Shown: positions 41,875 to 50,138 of the stretch, piece by piece | Layout of the letters: each line of letters opens with the position of its first letter | Position numbering within the stretch: the stretch's first letter is position 1 | Assembly: GCA_013203465.1 (NCBI GenBank) | Contig: JABMNR010000006.1 | Coordinates: 1-50,138 of the forward strand | Origin: Alphaproteobacteria bacterium | Lineage (GTDB): Bacteria > Pseudomonadota > Alphaproteobacteria > Thalassobaculales > Thalassobaculaceae | Direction: 5' to 3' | DNA: 50,138 bases | Program-made: the position numbers and the translations under genes | Notes under the pieces: model-generated | What the model was told of the DNA's origin: nothing | Databases searched by the model: none | Seen by the model: the letters and a program-made list of their open reading frames with translations, nothing else

Positions 41875-44800
41875 ATGAGCCATCTGCTCGACCGCCTGAA
41901 CTTCCTGGCCCAAAAGAACGTCGGCAGCTTCGCCGAGGGCCACGGCACCACCACCAACGAGGACCGGCGCTGGGAGGACGGCTACCGCAAGCGCTGGCAG
42001 CACGACAAAATCGTGCGCTCCACCCACGGCGCCAATTGCACCGGCTCGTGCTCCTGGAAGATTTACGTCAAGGGCGGGATCGTCACCTGGGAGACGCAAC
42101 AGACCGACTACCCACGCACCCGGCCGGACCTGCCGAACCATGAGCCGCGCGGTTGCTCCCGGGGGGCGAGCTACAGCTGGTACATGTATTCGGGCAACCG
42201 GGTGAAATACCCGCTGGTACGCTCGGCTCTCATGAAATTGTGGCGCATCGCTCGGGCGCATCAAAGCCCAGTGGCGGCCTGGGCCTCGATCGTCGAGGAC
42301 AAGAGCAAACGCGACTCCTACACCACCCGGCGCGGGCTTGGCGGCTTCGTCCGCGCCGGCTGGGACGAGGTCAACGACATCATCGCGGCGGCCAACGCCT
42401 ACACCGCCAAGACCTATGGTCCCGACCGGGTGATCGGGTTCTCGCCGATCCCCGCCATGTCGATGGTCTCCTACGCCGCCGGCTCACGTTATCTGTCGCT
42501 GCTCGGCGGCGTGTGCATGTCGTTCTACGACTGGTACTGCGATCTGCCGCCAGCCAGCCCGCAGACCTGGGGCGAGCAGACCGACGTCCCGGAAAGCGCC
42601 GACTGGTTCAACTCCGGCTTCCTGATTCTGTGGGGCTCGAACGTCCCGCAAACCCGGACGCCCGACGCGCATTTCTACACCGAGGTTCGCTACCGCGGCG
42701 CCAAGAGCGTGGTGGTCAGCCCGGACTACTCGGAGGCCGCCAAGTTCTCCGATCTCTGGCTGAACCCGAAACAGGGTACCGACTCCGCCCTCGCCATGGC
42801 GATGGGCCACGTGATCCTGCGCGAGTTCCATCTAGACCGGCAGGTTGAGTACTTCGAGGATTACTGCCGACGCTACACCGACATGCCGATGCTGGTACGT
42901 CTGGTACAAAAGGACGGCCATTTCGTGCCGGACCGGCTGATCCGCGCCTCCGACTTCGAAGGGAACCTCGGCCAACAGAACAATCCGGAGTGGAAGACCG
43001 TCGCGCTCGACCGTACCACCGGCAAGGTGGTGGTTCCGGTAGGCTCGGTCGGGTTTCGTTGGGGCGATGCCGGAAAGTGGAATCTCGAGGCCAAGGATGG
43101 CGACGGCAACGACGTCGCGCTCGATCTCAGCTTGGTGGAAGACGACAAGCACGACCATGCCGTCGAGGTTGCCTTTCCCTATTTCGGCAGCCGCAAGCAC
43201 GAGCACTTCGCCAGCACCGAGCATCCGGAGGTCTTGCACCGCCGGGTACCGGCCAAGGCGGTTCAACTAGCCGATGGCGAGGCGATGGTCGCCACGGTGT
43301 TCGACCTGTTCATCGCCAACTACGGGCTCGACCGCGGGCTTGGCGGCGACAACGTCGCCAAGAGCTTCGACGACAACGTGCCCTACACGCCCGCCTGGGC
43401 CGAGCGGATAACCGGCGTGCCGGCCGACCGCATCGTCACCGTGGCCCGCGAGTTCGCGTTGAACGCCGAGAAAACCAGGGGCAAGTCCATGGTGATCCTC
43501 GGCGCTGGGCTGAACCACTGGTACCACATGGACATGAACTACCGGGGGATCATCAATCTCCTGGTGATGTGCGGCTGTGTCGGACAGTCGGGCGGCGGCT
43601 GGTCGCACTATGTCGGCCAAGAGAAGCTGCGGCCGCAAACCGGCTGGCTGCCGCTGGCCTTCGCGCTCGATTGGAACCGGCCGCCCCGGCACATGAATTC
43701 GACCTCGTTCTGGTACGCCCACACCGACCAGTGGCGCTACGAGACCTTGAACGTGAAAGACATCCTGTCGCCGACGGCGCCCGAGGGCCCGTGGGACGGC
43801 ACCCTCATCGACTACAACATCCGGGCCGAACGCATGGGCTGGCTGCCCTCGGCGCCACAGCTTGAAACCAACCCGCTTGAGGTGGCCAAGGCCGCCGAGG
43901 CGGCGGGCAAGGACGTCAAGGATTACGTCATCGACGGGCTTCAGGACGGCTCGCTGCGGATGTCCTGCGAGGATCCGGACGGCGAGAAGAACTGGCCACG
44001 CAACCTGTTCGTGTGGCGCTCCAACCTGTTGGGTTCGTCGGGCAAGGGCCACGAGTACTTTTTGAAGCACCTGCTCGGCACCAGCCACGGGGTGCTGGGC
44101 AAGGACCTCGGCCAGGATGGCGCCCAAGCGTCGCGGGAAGTTGCCTGGCATGAGGAGGCGCCGGAGGGCAAGCTCGACCTGTTGGTTACCCTCGACTTCC
44201 GGATGTCGACGACCTGCGTCTATTCCGACATCGTGCTGCCGACCGCCACCTGGTACGAGAAGAACGACCTCAACACCTCCGACATGCATCCCTTCATCCA
44301 TCCGCTGACGGCGGCGGTGGACCCGGTGTGGGAGAGCAAGTCGGACTGGGACATCTACAAAGGCATCGCCAAACGCTTTTCCGAGGTGGCGCCCGAGGTG
44401 CTCGGGGTGGAAAAGGACGTCGTCCTGACCCCGATCCTGCACGACACCCCGGCCGAGATGGCCCAGGCGATGGGCGTCAAGGACTGGAAGAAGGGGGAGA
44501 TCGAGGCAATCCCCGGCAAGACCATGCCGCAGATCACCGTGGTCGAGCGCGACTACCCGAACCTCTACAAGCGGTTTACCGCCCTTGGCCCGCTGATGAC
44601 CAGCATCGGCAATGGCGGCAAGGGCATCACCTGGAACACCGAGCACGAGGTCGATCTGCTCGGCCGCTTGAACGGCACGGTCGAGGAGGACGGGCCGACC
44701 AAGGGAATGCCGCGGATCGAGTCGGACATCGATGCGACCGAGGTGATTCTGAGCTTGGCGCCGGAAACCAACGGCGAGGTCGCGGTCAAGGCCTGGGAGG

Positions 44801-45618
44801 CGCTCGGTAAGTTGACCGGCCGGGACCATACCCATCTCGCGACCCCGAAACAGGACGAGAAAATCCGCTTCCGCGACGTGGTCGCCCAGCCGCGCAAGAT
44901 CATCAGCTCGCCCATCTGGTCCGGACTGGAGTCCGAGAAGGTCTGCTACAACGCCGGCTACACCAACGTCCACGAGCTGATCCCGTGGCGCACCCTCAGT
45001 GGGCGCCAGCAGCTCTACCAGGACCATCTCTGGATGCGGGCGTTCGGCGAGGCCCTCTGCGTCTACCGGCCACCGATCGACACCAAGACCATTACCCCTG
45101 CCCTCAAGGGCAACGGCGAGCAGCCGCACGTGGTGTTGAATTTCATCACCCCGCATCAGAAGTGGGGCATTCACTCCACCTACACCGACAACTTGCTGAT
45201 GCTAACCCTGAACCGAGGTGGGCCGGTGGCCTGGCTGAGCGAGATCGACGCCGCCAAGGCCGGCATCGAGGACAATGACTGGGTCGAGGCCTACAACGCC
45301 AATGGCGCGCTCGTGGCCCGGGCGGTCGTCTCCCAGCGCATTAAGGAGGGGATGCTCTTCATGTACCACGCGCAGGAGAAGATCGTGAATGTGCCCGGCT
45401 CGCAGATGACCGGCCAGCGCGGCGGTATCCACAACTCGGTGACCCGCGCGGTGCTGAAACCAACCCACATGGTCGGCGGATACGCCCAGCAATCCTATGG
45501 GTTCAACTATTACGGCACCGTCGGTTCGAACCGCGACGAGTTCGTGATCGTCCGAAAAATGGAAAAGGTCGACTGGCTCGACGGGCCAGCCACTTCGACG
45601 AAGGAGGCTGCGGAATGA
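41875..45618 (+). CDS. narG: Respiratory nitrate reductase, alpha subunit
   Basis: The 1247-residue catalytic subunit is full length. The FS0 cluster ligands are His51, Cys55, Cys59 and Cys94 (HGANCTGSC..PRGC), spaced as in E. coli NarG. The molybdenum ligand is Asp223 in WYCDLPPASPQTWG. It reduces nitrate to nitrite with bis-MGD on the cytoplasmic face. The short N-terminus has no Tat signal, so it is the Nar (membrane-facing) type. Its stop overlaps narH by ATGA. GGAG lies a few bases before the ATG. Confidence 0.98.
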   Translation: MSHLLDRLNFLAQKNVGSFAEGHGTTTNEDRRWEDGYRKRWQHDKIVRSTHGANCTGSCSWKIYVKGGIVTWETQQTDYPRTRPDLPNHEPRGCSRGASYSWYMYSGNRVKYPLVRSALMKLWRIARAHQSPVAAWASIVEDKSKRDSYTTRRGLGGFVRAGWDEVNDIIAAANAYTAKTYGPDRVIGFSPIPAMSMVSYAAGSRYLSLLGGVCMSFYDWYCDLPPASPQTWGEQTDVPESADWFNSGFLILWGSNVPQTRTPDAHFYTEVRYRGAKSVVVSPDYSEAAKFSDLWLNPKQGTDSALAMAMGHVILREFHLDRQVEYFEDYCRRYTDMPMLVRLVQKDGHFVPDRLIRASDFEGNLGQQNNPEWKTVALDRTTGKVVVPVGSVGFRWGDAGKWNLEAKDGDGNDVALDLSLVEDDKHDHAVEVAFPYFGSRKHEHFASTEHPEVLHRRVPAKAVQLADGEAMVATVFDLFIANYGLDRGLGGDNVAKSFDDNVPYTPAWAERITGVPADRIVTVAREFALNAEKTRGKSMVILGAGLNHWYHMDMNYRGIINLLVMCGCVGQSGGGWSHYVGQEKLRPQTGWLPLAFALDWNRPPRHMNSTSFWYAHTDQWRYETLNVKDILSPTAPEGPWDGTLIDYNIRAERMGWLPSAPQLETNPLEVAKAAEAAGKDVKDYVIDGLQDGSLRMSCEDPDGEKNWPRNLFVWRSNLLGSSGKGHEYFLKHLLGTSHGVLGKDLGQDGAQASREVAWHEEAPEGKLDLLVTLDFRMSTTCVYSDIVLPTATWYEKNDLNTSDMHPFIHPLTAAVDPVWESKSDWDIYKGIAKRFSEVAPEVLGVEKDVVLTPILHDTPAEMAQAMGVKDWKKGEIEAIPGKTMPQITVVERDYPNLYKRFTALGPLMTSIGNGGKGITWNTEHEVDLLGRLNGTVEEDGPTKGMPRIESDIDATEVILSLAPETNGEVAVKAWEALGKLTGRDHTHLATPKQDEKIRFRDVVAQPRKIISSPIWSGLESEKVCYNAGYTNVHELIPWRTLSGRQQLYQDHLWMRAFGEALCVYRPPIDTKTITPALKGNGEQPHVVLNFITPHQKWGIHSTYTDNLLMLTLNRGGPVAWLSEIDAAKAGIEDNDWVEAYNANGALVARAVVSQRIKEGMLFMYHAQEKIVNVPGSQMTGQRGGIHNSVTRAVLKPTHMVGGYAQQSYGFNYYGTVGSNRDEFVIVRKMEKVDWLDGPATSTKEAAE

Positions 45619-47144
45619 AGATTCGCGCGCAAATCGGCATGGTGCTGAACCTGGATAAGTGCATCGGGTGTCACACCTGCTCGGTGACCTGCAAGAACGT
45701 GTGGACCAACCGCGAAGGCATGGAATACGCGTGGTTCAACAACGTCGAAACCAAGCCCGGCATCGGTTATCCCAAGCAGTGGGAGAATCAGAAGAAGTGG
45801 AACGGCGGCTGGGTGCGCACCAAATCCGGCGACCTGCAGCCGAAGATGGGAGCGAAGTGGCGGATTCTGGCAAAAATCTTCGCCAATCCGGATTTACCGG
45901 AAATCGACGACTACTACGAGCCGTTTACCTTCGACTACGAGCATTTGCAGACCGCGCCCGACTCCAAGGCCTCGCCGACCGCGCGGCCGCGTTCGCTGAT
46001 TACCGGCGAGCGCATGGAGAAGATCGAATGGGGCCCGAACTGGGAGGAAATCCTCGGCGGCGAATTCGCCAAGCGCTCCAAGGACACGAACTTCGAAGGC
46101 ATCGAGAAGGAGATTTACGGCCAGTTCGAGAACACCTTCATGATGTACCTGCCGCGACTGTGCGAGCACTGCCTGAACCCGACCTGCGTGGCGGCCTGCC
46201 CTTCCGGCGCGATCTACAAGCGCGAGGAGGACGGCATCGTCCTGATCGACCAGGAGAAGTGCCGCGGCTGGCGGATGTGCGTGTCCGGCTGTCCGTATAA
46301 GAAGATTTATTACAACTGGTCGTCGGGTAAATCGGAGAAGTGCATCTTCTGCTACCCGCGCATCGAGGCGGGTGAGCCGACGGTATGCTCGGAGACGTGC
46401 GTCGGCAGGATTCGCTATCTCGGTGTCTTGTTGTATGACGCCGACCGGATCGCCGAAGCGGCTTCCGCCGAAGACGAACAGGACCTGTACGAGGCTCAGC
46501 TCTCGATCTTCCTCGATCCGAACGACCCGGCGGTCATCGAGCAGGCGCGACGGGACGGTGTGCCCGACGCGTGGCTTGAAGCGGCCAAGATTTCGCCGGT
46601 CTACAAGATGGCCATGGACTGGAAAGTGGCGTTCCCGCTGCATCCGGAATACCGCACCCTGCCGATGGTCTGGTACGTGCCGCCGCTGTCGCCGATCCAG
46701 TCGGCGGCCGAGGCCGGCAAGATCGGGATCGATGGCGAGATGCCCGACGTCCGTAGTCTACGCATTCCGCTGCGCTATCTCGCCAACCTGCTGACCGCCG
46801 GCAAGGAAGAGCCGGTGGCGTTGGCGCTCGAACGTATGCTGGCGATGCGCACCTACATGCGCGCCAAGACCGTCGACGGTGTCATCAACGCCAAGGTGGC
46901 CGCCGATGTCGGGCTCGAACCGGCGCAGATCGAGGCGATGTACCAGATCATGGCAATCGCCAATTACGAGGACCGGTTCGTCATCCCGACCTCTCACCGT
47001 GAGGTCACCGAGGATGCCTATGACCTTCGTGGTTCCTGCGGTTTCAGCTTCGGCAATGGCTGCTCGGGCGGGACCAGCACGCCGAACCTGTTCTCCACTC
47101 CCAAACGAAAGTCGGTGACGACGCCGACGGAGATGATCCGATGA
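45615..47144 (+). CDS. narH: Respiratory nitrate reductase, beta subunit
   Basis: The 509-residue iron-sulfur protein has Cys16, 19, 22 and 26 for the first cluster, the LCEHCLNPTCVAACPSG motif for another, and CRGWRMCVSGCPY, in which a Trp replaces a Cys and makes a [3Fe-4S] cluster as in E. coli NarH. KCIFCYPRIEAGEPTVCSETCVG gives the last set. It carries electrons from NarI to NarG. It overlaps narG and narJ by ATGA. The length matches the family. Confidence 0.98.
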   Translation: MKIRAQIGMVLNLDKCIGCHTCSVTCKNVWTNREGMEYAWFNNVETKPGIGYPKQWENQKKWNGGWVRTKSGDLQPKMGAKWRILAKIFANPDLPEIDDYYEPFTFDYEHLQTAPDSKASPTARPRSLITGERMEKIEWGPNWEEILGGEFAKRSKDTNFEGIEKEIYGQFENTFMMYLPRLCEHCLNPTCVAACPSGAIYKREEDGIVLIDQEKCRGWRMCVSGCPYKKIYYNWSSGKSEKCIFCYPRIEAGEPTVCSETCVGRIRYLGVLLYDADRIAEAASAEDEQDLYEAQLSIFLDPNDPAVIEQARRDGVPDAWLEAAKISPVYKMAMDWKVAFPLHPEYRTLPMVWYVPPLSPIQSAAEAGKIGIDGEMPDVRSLRIPLRYLANLLTAGKEEPVALALERMLAMRTYMRAKTVDGVINAKVAADVGLEPAQIEAMYQIMAIANYEDRFVIPTSHREVTEDAYDLRGSCGFSFGNGCSGGTSTPNLFSTPKRKSVTTPTEMIR

Positions 47145-47860
47145 TCCGAACCTTCAAAGCTCTGTCCTTGCTCCTCGCCTATCCGAGCGCCGAGCTGCAG
47201 CGGGCGGCCCCGGAATTGCGAAGCGCCCTGGCGGCGGAGGGGCTGCTAACCGAGCAGCGGCATCCCGACCTCTTCGCCCTGATCGACCAACTCGCCACGC
47301 AGGACATCTACGAGTTGCAGGAACGCTATGTGTTCCTGTTCGACCGCACCCGCTCCTTGTCGTTGCAACTGTTCGAGCATGTGCACGGCGAGGGCCGGGA
47401 TCGCGGCCAAGCCATGGTCGACCTGCAAGCGCTGTACGAAGCGCACGGTCTGATGGTGGAGGCTCGGGAACTGCCGGATTATCTACCGCTGTTCCTGGAA
47501 TTCCTGGCAACCCGCCCGCTCGACGAGGCGCGGGCTCTGCTCGGCCAACCGCTGCACGTGCTGACGACATTGCGCGAGCGCCTGATCAAGCGCGGCAGTG
47601 ACTATGCGTCGGTGTTCGCGGCGCTGGCGACGCTCGCCGATGGTGAGGCGTCGGACAAGGACTTGGCGATCGTTCAGTCCGAGCCGGATGACGATCCGAA
47701 TGACCTCGAAGCGCTCGACCGCGCCTGGGAGGAGACCGCCGTTACCTTCGGGCCGCAATCAGGCCCGGACGAAGGTTGTCCGAAGGCCGAATGGATGCTG
47801 AAGCAGATGGACACCGATAAGGCCCTGCCGGCGTCCGTGCCCGTATCTGTGACCCGGTAA
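47141..47860 (+). CDS. narJ: Nitrate reductase assembly chaperone
   Basis: The 239-residue chaperone has the NarJ/TorD fold: FKALSLLLAYPSAELQ, IYELQERYVFLFDRTRSLSLQLFEHVHGEGRDRGQAMVDL (residues near 55-95), and DYLPLFLEFLATRP. It binds the NarG N-terminus and helps insert cofactor before the complex meets NarI; it is not part of the mature enzyme. It starts in an ATGA overlap with narH, and narI follows after 13 bp. Confidence 0.95.
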   Translation: MIRTFKALSLLLAYPSAELQRAAPELRSALAAEGLLTEQRHPDLFALIDQLATQDIYELQERYVFLFDRTRSLSLQLFEHVHGEGRDRGQAMVDLQALYEAHGLMVEARELPDYLPLFLEFLATRPLDEARALLGQPLHVLTTLRERLIKRGSDYASVFAALATLADGEASDKDLAIVQSEPDDDPNDLEALDRAWEETAVTFGPQSGPDEGCPKAEWMLKQMDTDKALPASVPVSVTR

Positions 47861-47873
47861 GGAGGATGGGGCG

Positions 47874-48602
47874 ATGGAGAGTTATCTGAACACCGCGCTG
47901 TTCGGGATTTACCCCTACATTGCGCTGTCGGTGCTGGCGACCGGCAGCATCGTGCGCTACGACCGCGAGCCCTTCACTTGGCGCTCCGGCTCCAGTCAGT
48001 TGTTGCGCCGGCGCCAGTTGATGTGGGGCTCCGTGCTGTTCCATATCGGTGTCCTGATCGTGTTCTTCGGGCATCTTGTTGGCCTGCTGACGCCGATCTG
48101 GGTGTTCGACGCGGTCGGCATCACCCATGGGTTCAAGCAAGTGATGGCGATCGTGGTCGGCGGCGTGTCGGGAGTTCTGGCACTCGTGGGCGCAACCCTG
48201 TTGATGCATCGTCGGTTGTTCGACCGGCGCATCCGAGCAACCTCAACCTTTGCCGATAACGCGGTGATCATGCTGCTGTGGGTTCAGCTGGTGCTTGGTC
48301 TTGCCACCATCCCGATCTCGCTGCAGCACCTGGACGGCGGCGAGATGGTCCTGTTCATGTCCTGGGCACAGGGCATCTTCACCTTCGATCTTGCGGCATC
48401 GACGTTCGTGCTGGGCGCCCACTGGATCTTCAAGCTTCACCTGTTCCTCGGCCTGACCATCCTGCTGCTGTTTCCGTTCACCCGGCTGGTCCACATGCTC
48501 AGCGTCCCGCTGCGCTACCTCTGGCGGCCCGGGTATCAGGTGGTCCGCATTCGGCAGAATGGACGCGCGTCCCGGCCGAGTTCAGCCGCACCAGCGGAGT
48601 GA
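47874..48602 (+). CDS. narI: Respiratory nitrate reductase, gamma subunit (cytochrome b)
   Basis: The 242-residue membrane subunit has five transmembrane segments. His57, His67, His189 and His207 match the heme ligands of E. coli NarI (56, 66, 187, 205). It takes electrons from quinol at the outer side and passes them inward to NarH. GGAGG lies nine bases before the ATG. It precedes the parvulin gene with seven bases between stop and start. Confidence 0.97.
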   Translation: MESYLNTALFGIYPYIALSVLATGSIVRYDREPFTWRSGSSQLLRRRQLMWGSVLFHIGVLIVFFGHLVGLLTPIWVFDAVGITHGFKQVMAIVVGGVSGVLALVGATLLMHRRLFDRRIRATSTFADNAVIMLLWVQLVLGLATIPISLQHLDGGEMVLFMSWAQGIFTFDLAASTFVLGAHWIFKLHLFLGLTILLLFPFTRLVHMLSVPLRYLWRPGYQVVRIRQNGRASRPSSAAPAE

Positions 48603-48609
48603 GGCGGCC

Positions 48610-49404
48610 ATGAACCCGGTAAGCGTCAATGATGTGGTGATTGCAGAGCGGGTGATCGCCGCCGAGATGCAGAACCAGCCCGCTGCCTCCCCCGAGGCCG
48701 CTTGGACCGAGGCGGCCCGAGCGCTGGCGATCCGAGAGCTGCTGCTTCAGGAGGCACGACGTCAAGGCATGAATCCGAGCCGGCAACCCGAGACCGACGG
48801 ATCCAGACTGACCGAAGAGGAAACGCTGATTGACCGGTTGTTGGACGCTGAAATCACGATGCCGGACGCCGACGAGGACGCCTGCCGACGCTACTATGGG
48901 AACAACCGTCAGCGGTTCCGCAGCCCCGATTTGTTCGAAGCCGCCCACATTCTACTGCCGGCCTCGCCCGACGACCGGATGGCCTACGACGCGGCTGTAC
49001 AGCAAGCCGAGGGTCTGATCGCCACGCTGCAGGTCCGCCCAGGGGACTTCACCGTACTGGCGCAGCGTCATTCGGCCTGTCCGTCGGCGGCGCAGGGCGG
49101 ACGCCTGGGTCAAGTCGCGCGTGGTCAGACGGTGCCGGAGTTCGAGACCTTCCTGTGCGGGCTCGATGCCGGGCAGCTTTGCCCCGTGCCGGTCAAGACC
49201 CGCTATGGCGCGCATGTGCTGCGGCTCGACCACCGGATCGAAGGACGAGAGTTACCCTTCGAACTGGTTTGGGAGCGAGTTGCCTCCTATCTACGCGAGA
49301 CCTGCTGGCGCCAAGCCGTCGCTCAATACATTGACCTTTTGGCCGGCCAAGCGGACATGCAGGGCATTGACCTGGGAGGATCGCGAGGCCGCCTTGTGCA
49401 GTAA
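48610..49404 (+). CDS. PpiC-type peptidyl-prolyl isomerase linked to nar
   Basis: The 264-residue protein has a helical N-terminal region (1-110) and a parvulin domain (about 115-220): AAHILLPASPDDRMAYD, FTVLAQRHSACPSAAQGGRLGQVARGQTVPEFE, and VKTRYGAHVLRLDHR. No signal peptide is seen, so it works in the cytoplasm, unlike PrsA/SurA. A NifM-like parvulin also follows narI in P. aeruginosa, where it is considered part of the nar operon. It probably helps fold NarG or NarH. GAGGCGGCC precedes the ATG. Confidence 0.9.
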   Translation: MNPVSVNDVVIAERVIAAEMQNQPAASPEAAWTEAARALAIRELLLQEARRQGMNPSRQPETDGSRLTEEETLIDRLLDAEITMPDADEDACRRYYGNNRQRFRSPDLFEAAHILLPASPDDRMAYDAAVQQAEGLIATLQVRPGDFTVLAQRHSACPSAAQGGRLGQVARGQTVPEFETFLCGLDAGQLCPVPVKTRYGAHVLRLDHRIEGRELPFELVWERVASYLRETCWRQAVAQYIDLLAGQADMQGIDLGGSRGRLVQ

Positions 49405-49453
49405 GCAAGGCATAATCGCACGTCACGCTCGACGGACGTTCATGGCTTTCGGC

Positions 49454-49487
49454 CCGGGTTCACGGTTATTCCGGGTTCACGGTTATT
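49454..49487. repeat. 17-bp tandem duplication
   Basis: CCGGGTTCACGGTTATT occurs twice in direct succession (49454-49470 and 49471-49487). The second copy carries the stop codon of the minus-strand gene at 49483. A recent slippage or insertion junction could make such a repeat. Confidence 0.85.
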
Positions 49488-50013
49488 GTTGATCGGCCGT
49501 GCGGCACATGGAGATCGCCCGACGAAACATGGGCGATAGTTCCATGCCACGAAGTTCCATCGCCTTCTCGAAATAAAAATGCTGAAAATAGTCGGGGTTC
49601 TCCTCAGCCGAATTGTCGCGAAAAGCCTCTCGGTCCTCCAGCCATGCCTCGCGGTGGCGGTTACTTTTTCCAAAGGAGAAGGGAGCCCCACGAAACTCCA
49701 TGGCGTCAGTACAGTCTTTAGGCGCGGCACATATGGAATAAAACAAAATATCCCGCCAAAATTCACGCATTCTACGCGGGTAGACATGGTTTGGTCTTGG
49801 GTTTTTGAGAATAAGCGGAAAACACATATACTCGGGATAGGTAAAATATTTTCGAAGGTTACGATAAACATGTTTGACGATCATATCGCTTTCAGGAAGT
49901 GACTTGTTTGGTCTAAAAACCTCTTTTGAGTATTCTATATTGGCCGCTAGAAAATTAAATACCACGTCAACGTGTCCGCCAAATGACAAATCATTTGTAC
50001 CCGGATTTCCCAT
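49483..50013 (-). CDS. Hypothetical protein, AT-richer than neighbours
   Basis: The 176-residue protein is unlike any family I recognise. It is rich in aromatic and charged residues (YRNLRKYFTYPEYMCFPLI, REFWRDILFYSICAAPKDC, FQHFYFEKAMELRGMELSPMF), has no signal peptide, and is about half AT, clearly lower in GC than its neighbours. I take the ATG at 50013; a GTG two codons earlier (50019) is also possible. It converges with the nar operon and may have been acquired. The overlapping alternative frame on the same strand is less protein-like. Confidence 0.6.
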   Translation of the reverse strand: MGNPGTNDLSFGGHVDVVFNFLAANIEYSKEVFRPNKSLPESDMIVKHVYRNLRKYFTYPEYMCFPLILKNPRPNHVYPRRMREFWRDILFYSICAAPKDCTDAMEFRGAPFSFGKSNRHREAWLEDREAFRDNSAEENPDYFQHFYFEKAMELRGMELSPMFRRAISMCRTADQQ

Positions 50014-50055
50014 GTGCACCGTTCATTTGACGCCAGCACTGTGCGATTGTGGTAT

Positions 50056-50069
50056 ACATATCAGTATGT
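50056..50069. promoter_or_regulatory. Candidate operator between divergent starts
   Basis: ACATA-TCAG-TATGT, an inverted repeat in an AT-rich 80-bp gap between the orphan gene (minus) and the putative partial gene (plus). Confidence 0.25.
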
Positions 50070-50093
50070 TGGGTTGGTTGGAGGGCGGGTAAG

Positions 50094-50138
50094 ATGCGGA
50101 ACCCAGAGGGTGAAGCCAATATGCCGCCTTTGCGCCTC
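50094..50138 (+). CDS. Possible gene start at right edge (partial)
   Basis: An ATG at 50094 opens a frame reading MRNPEGEANMPPLRL to the window end. GGAGG lies nine bases before it. In P. aeruginosa a moaA gene follows the nar parvulin, but 15 residues are too few to identify the product. Confidence 0.35.
   Translation, partial: MRNPEGEANMPPLRL

Noticed and set aside
49440-49871. Alternative minus-strand frame overlapping the orphan gene
   Set aside because: The frame at 49483-50013 is longer and reads more like a soluble protein; only one can be real.
1-50138. tRNA, rRNA, CRISPR arrays or insertion sequences
   Set aside because: None of the expected cloverleaf elements, regularly spaced repeats or transposase genes was found on reading.

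Overview
The window is a GC-rich, densely coded bacterial chromosome segment with about 49 genes. Start and stop codons often overlap as ATGA or GTGA. Gene content (narR-narK-narGHJI in the style seen in Paracoccus and Pseudomonas, MmgE/PrpD, RraA-like, CaiB-type and PmpA/PmpB proteins) and the intergenic palindromes suggest a denitrification-capable alphaproteobacterium, perhaps of the Rhodospirillales. This placement is inferred from gene style; no 16S gene or tRNA was seen.

Layout. Positions 1-5700 carry a CoA-transferase/enoyl-CoA hydratase pair running off the left edge, an Asp-nucleophile alpha/beta hydrolase with a GST, a GNAT acetyltransferase, and a divergent type II dehydroquinase-like protein. 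Positions 5696-8459 (minus) hold a 2OG-Fe(II) oxygenase, a KDG-type sugar kinase, a cupin dioxygenase-like protein and methylglyoxal synthase. Diverging from them, 8622-14860 (plus) is a six-gene catabolic operon: RraA-like aldolase, D-2-hydroxyacid dehydrogenase, HpaI-type aldolase, Ldh-type dehydrogenase, amidohydrolase and a MetE-C-terminal-like protein. Positions 14876-17698 hold a PmpA/PmpB-type sulfur transporter pair and an ATP-grasp/metallo-beta-lactamase pair. rpmF follows with a clear promoter and terminator, then a solitary phnM.

Positions 19293-30366 are entirely minus strand. From upstream to downstream they read: cation efflux protein, APC permease, GST, PuuE-like deacetylase, MmgE/PrpD, PaaK-like CoA ligase, amidase, an alpha/beta hydrolase without a nucleophile serine, a second alpha/beta hydrolase, an SDR, and an ATC-hydrolase-family protein. 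This looks like an uptake and ring-opening/CoA-activation pathway for an unidentified nitrogen-containing compound.

Positions 30522-37377 form the three-gene transglutaminase/DUF2126, circularly permuted ATP-grasp plus alpha-E, and transglutaminase locus. This system is widely conserved and predicted to make or trim peptides, but to my knowledge its product is unknown. Positions 38051-49404 are a complete respiratory nitrate reductase island: a cysteine-free Crp/Fnr regulator, two FNR-type boxes in an AT-rich divergent promoter, narK1, narK2, narG, narH, narJ, narI and a parvulin. The right edge holds an AT-richer orphan gene, a 17-bp tandem duplication and the possible start of another gene.
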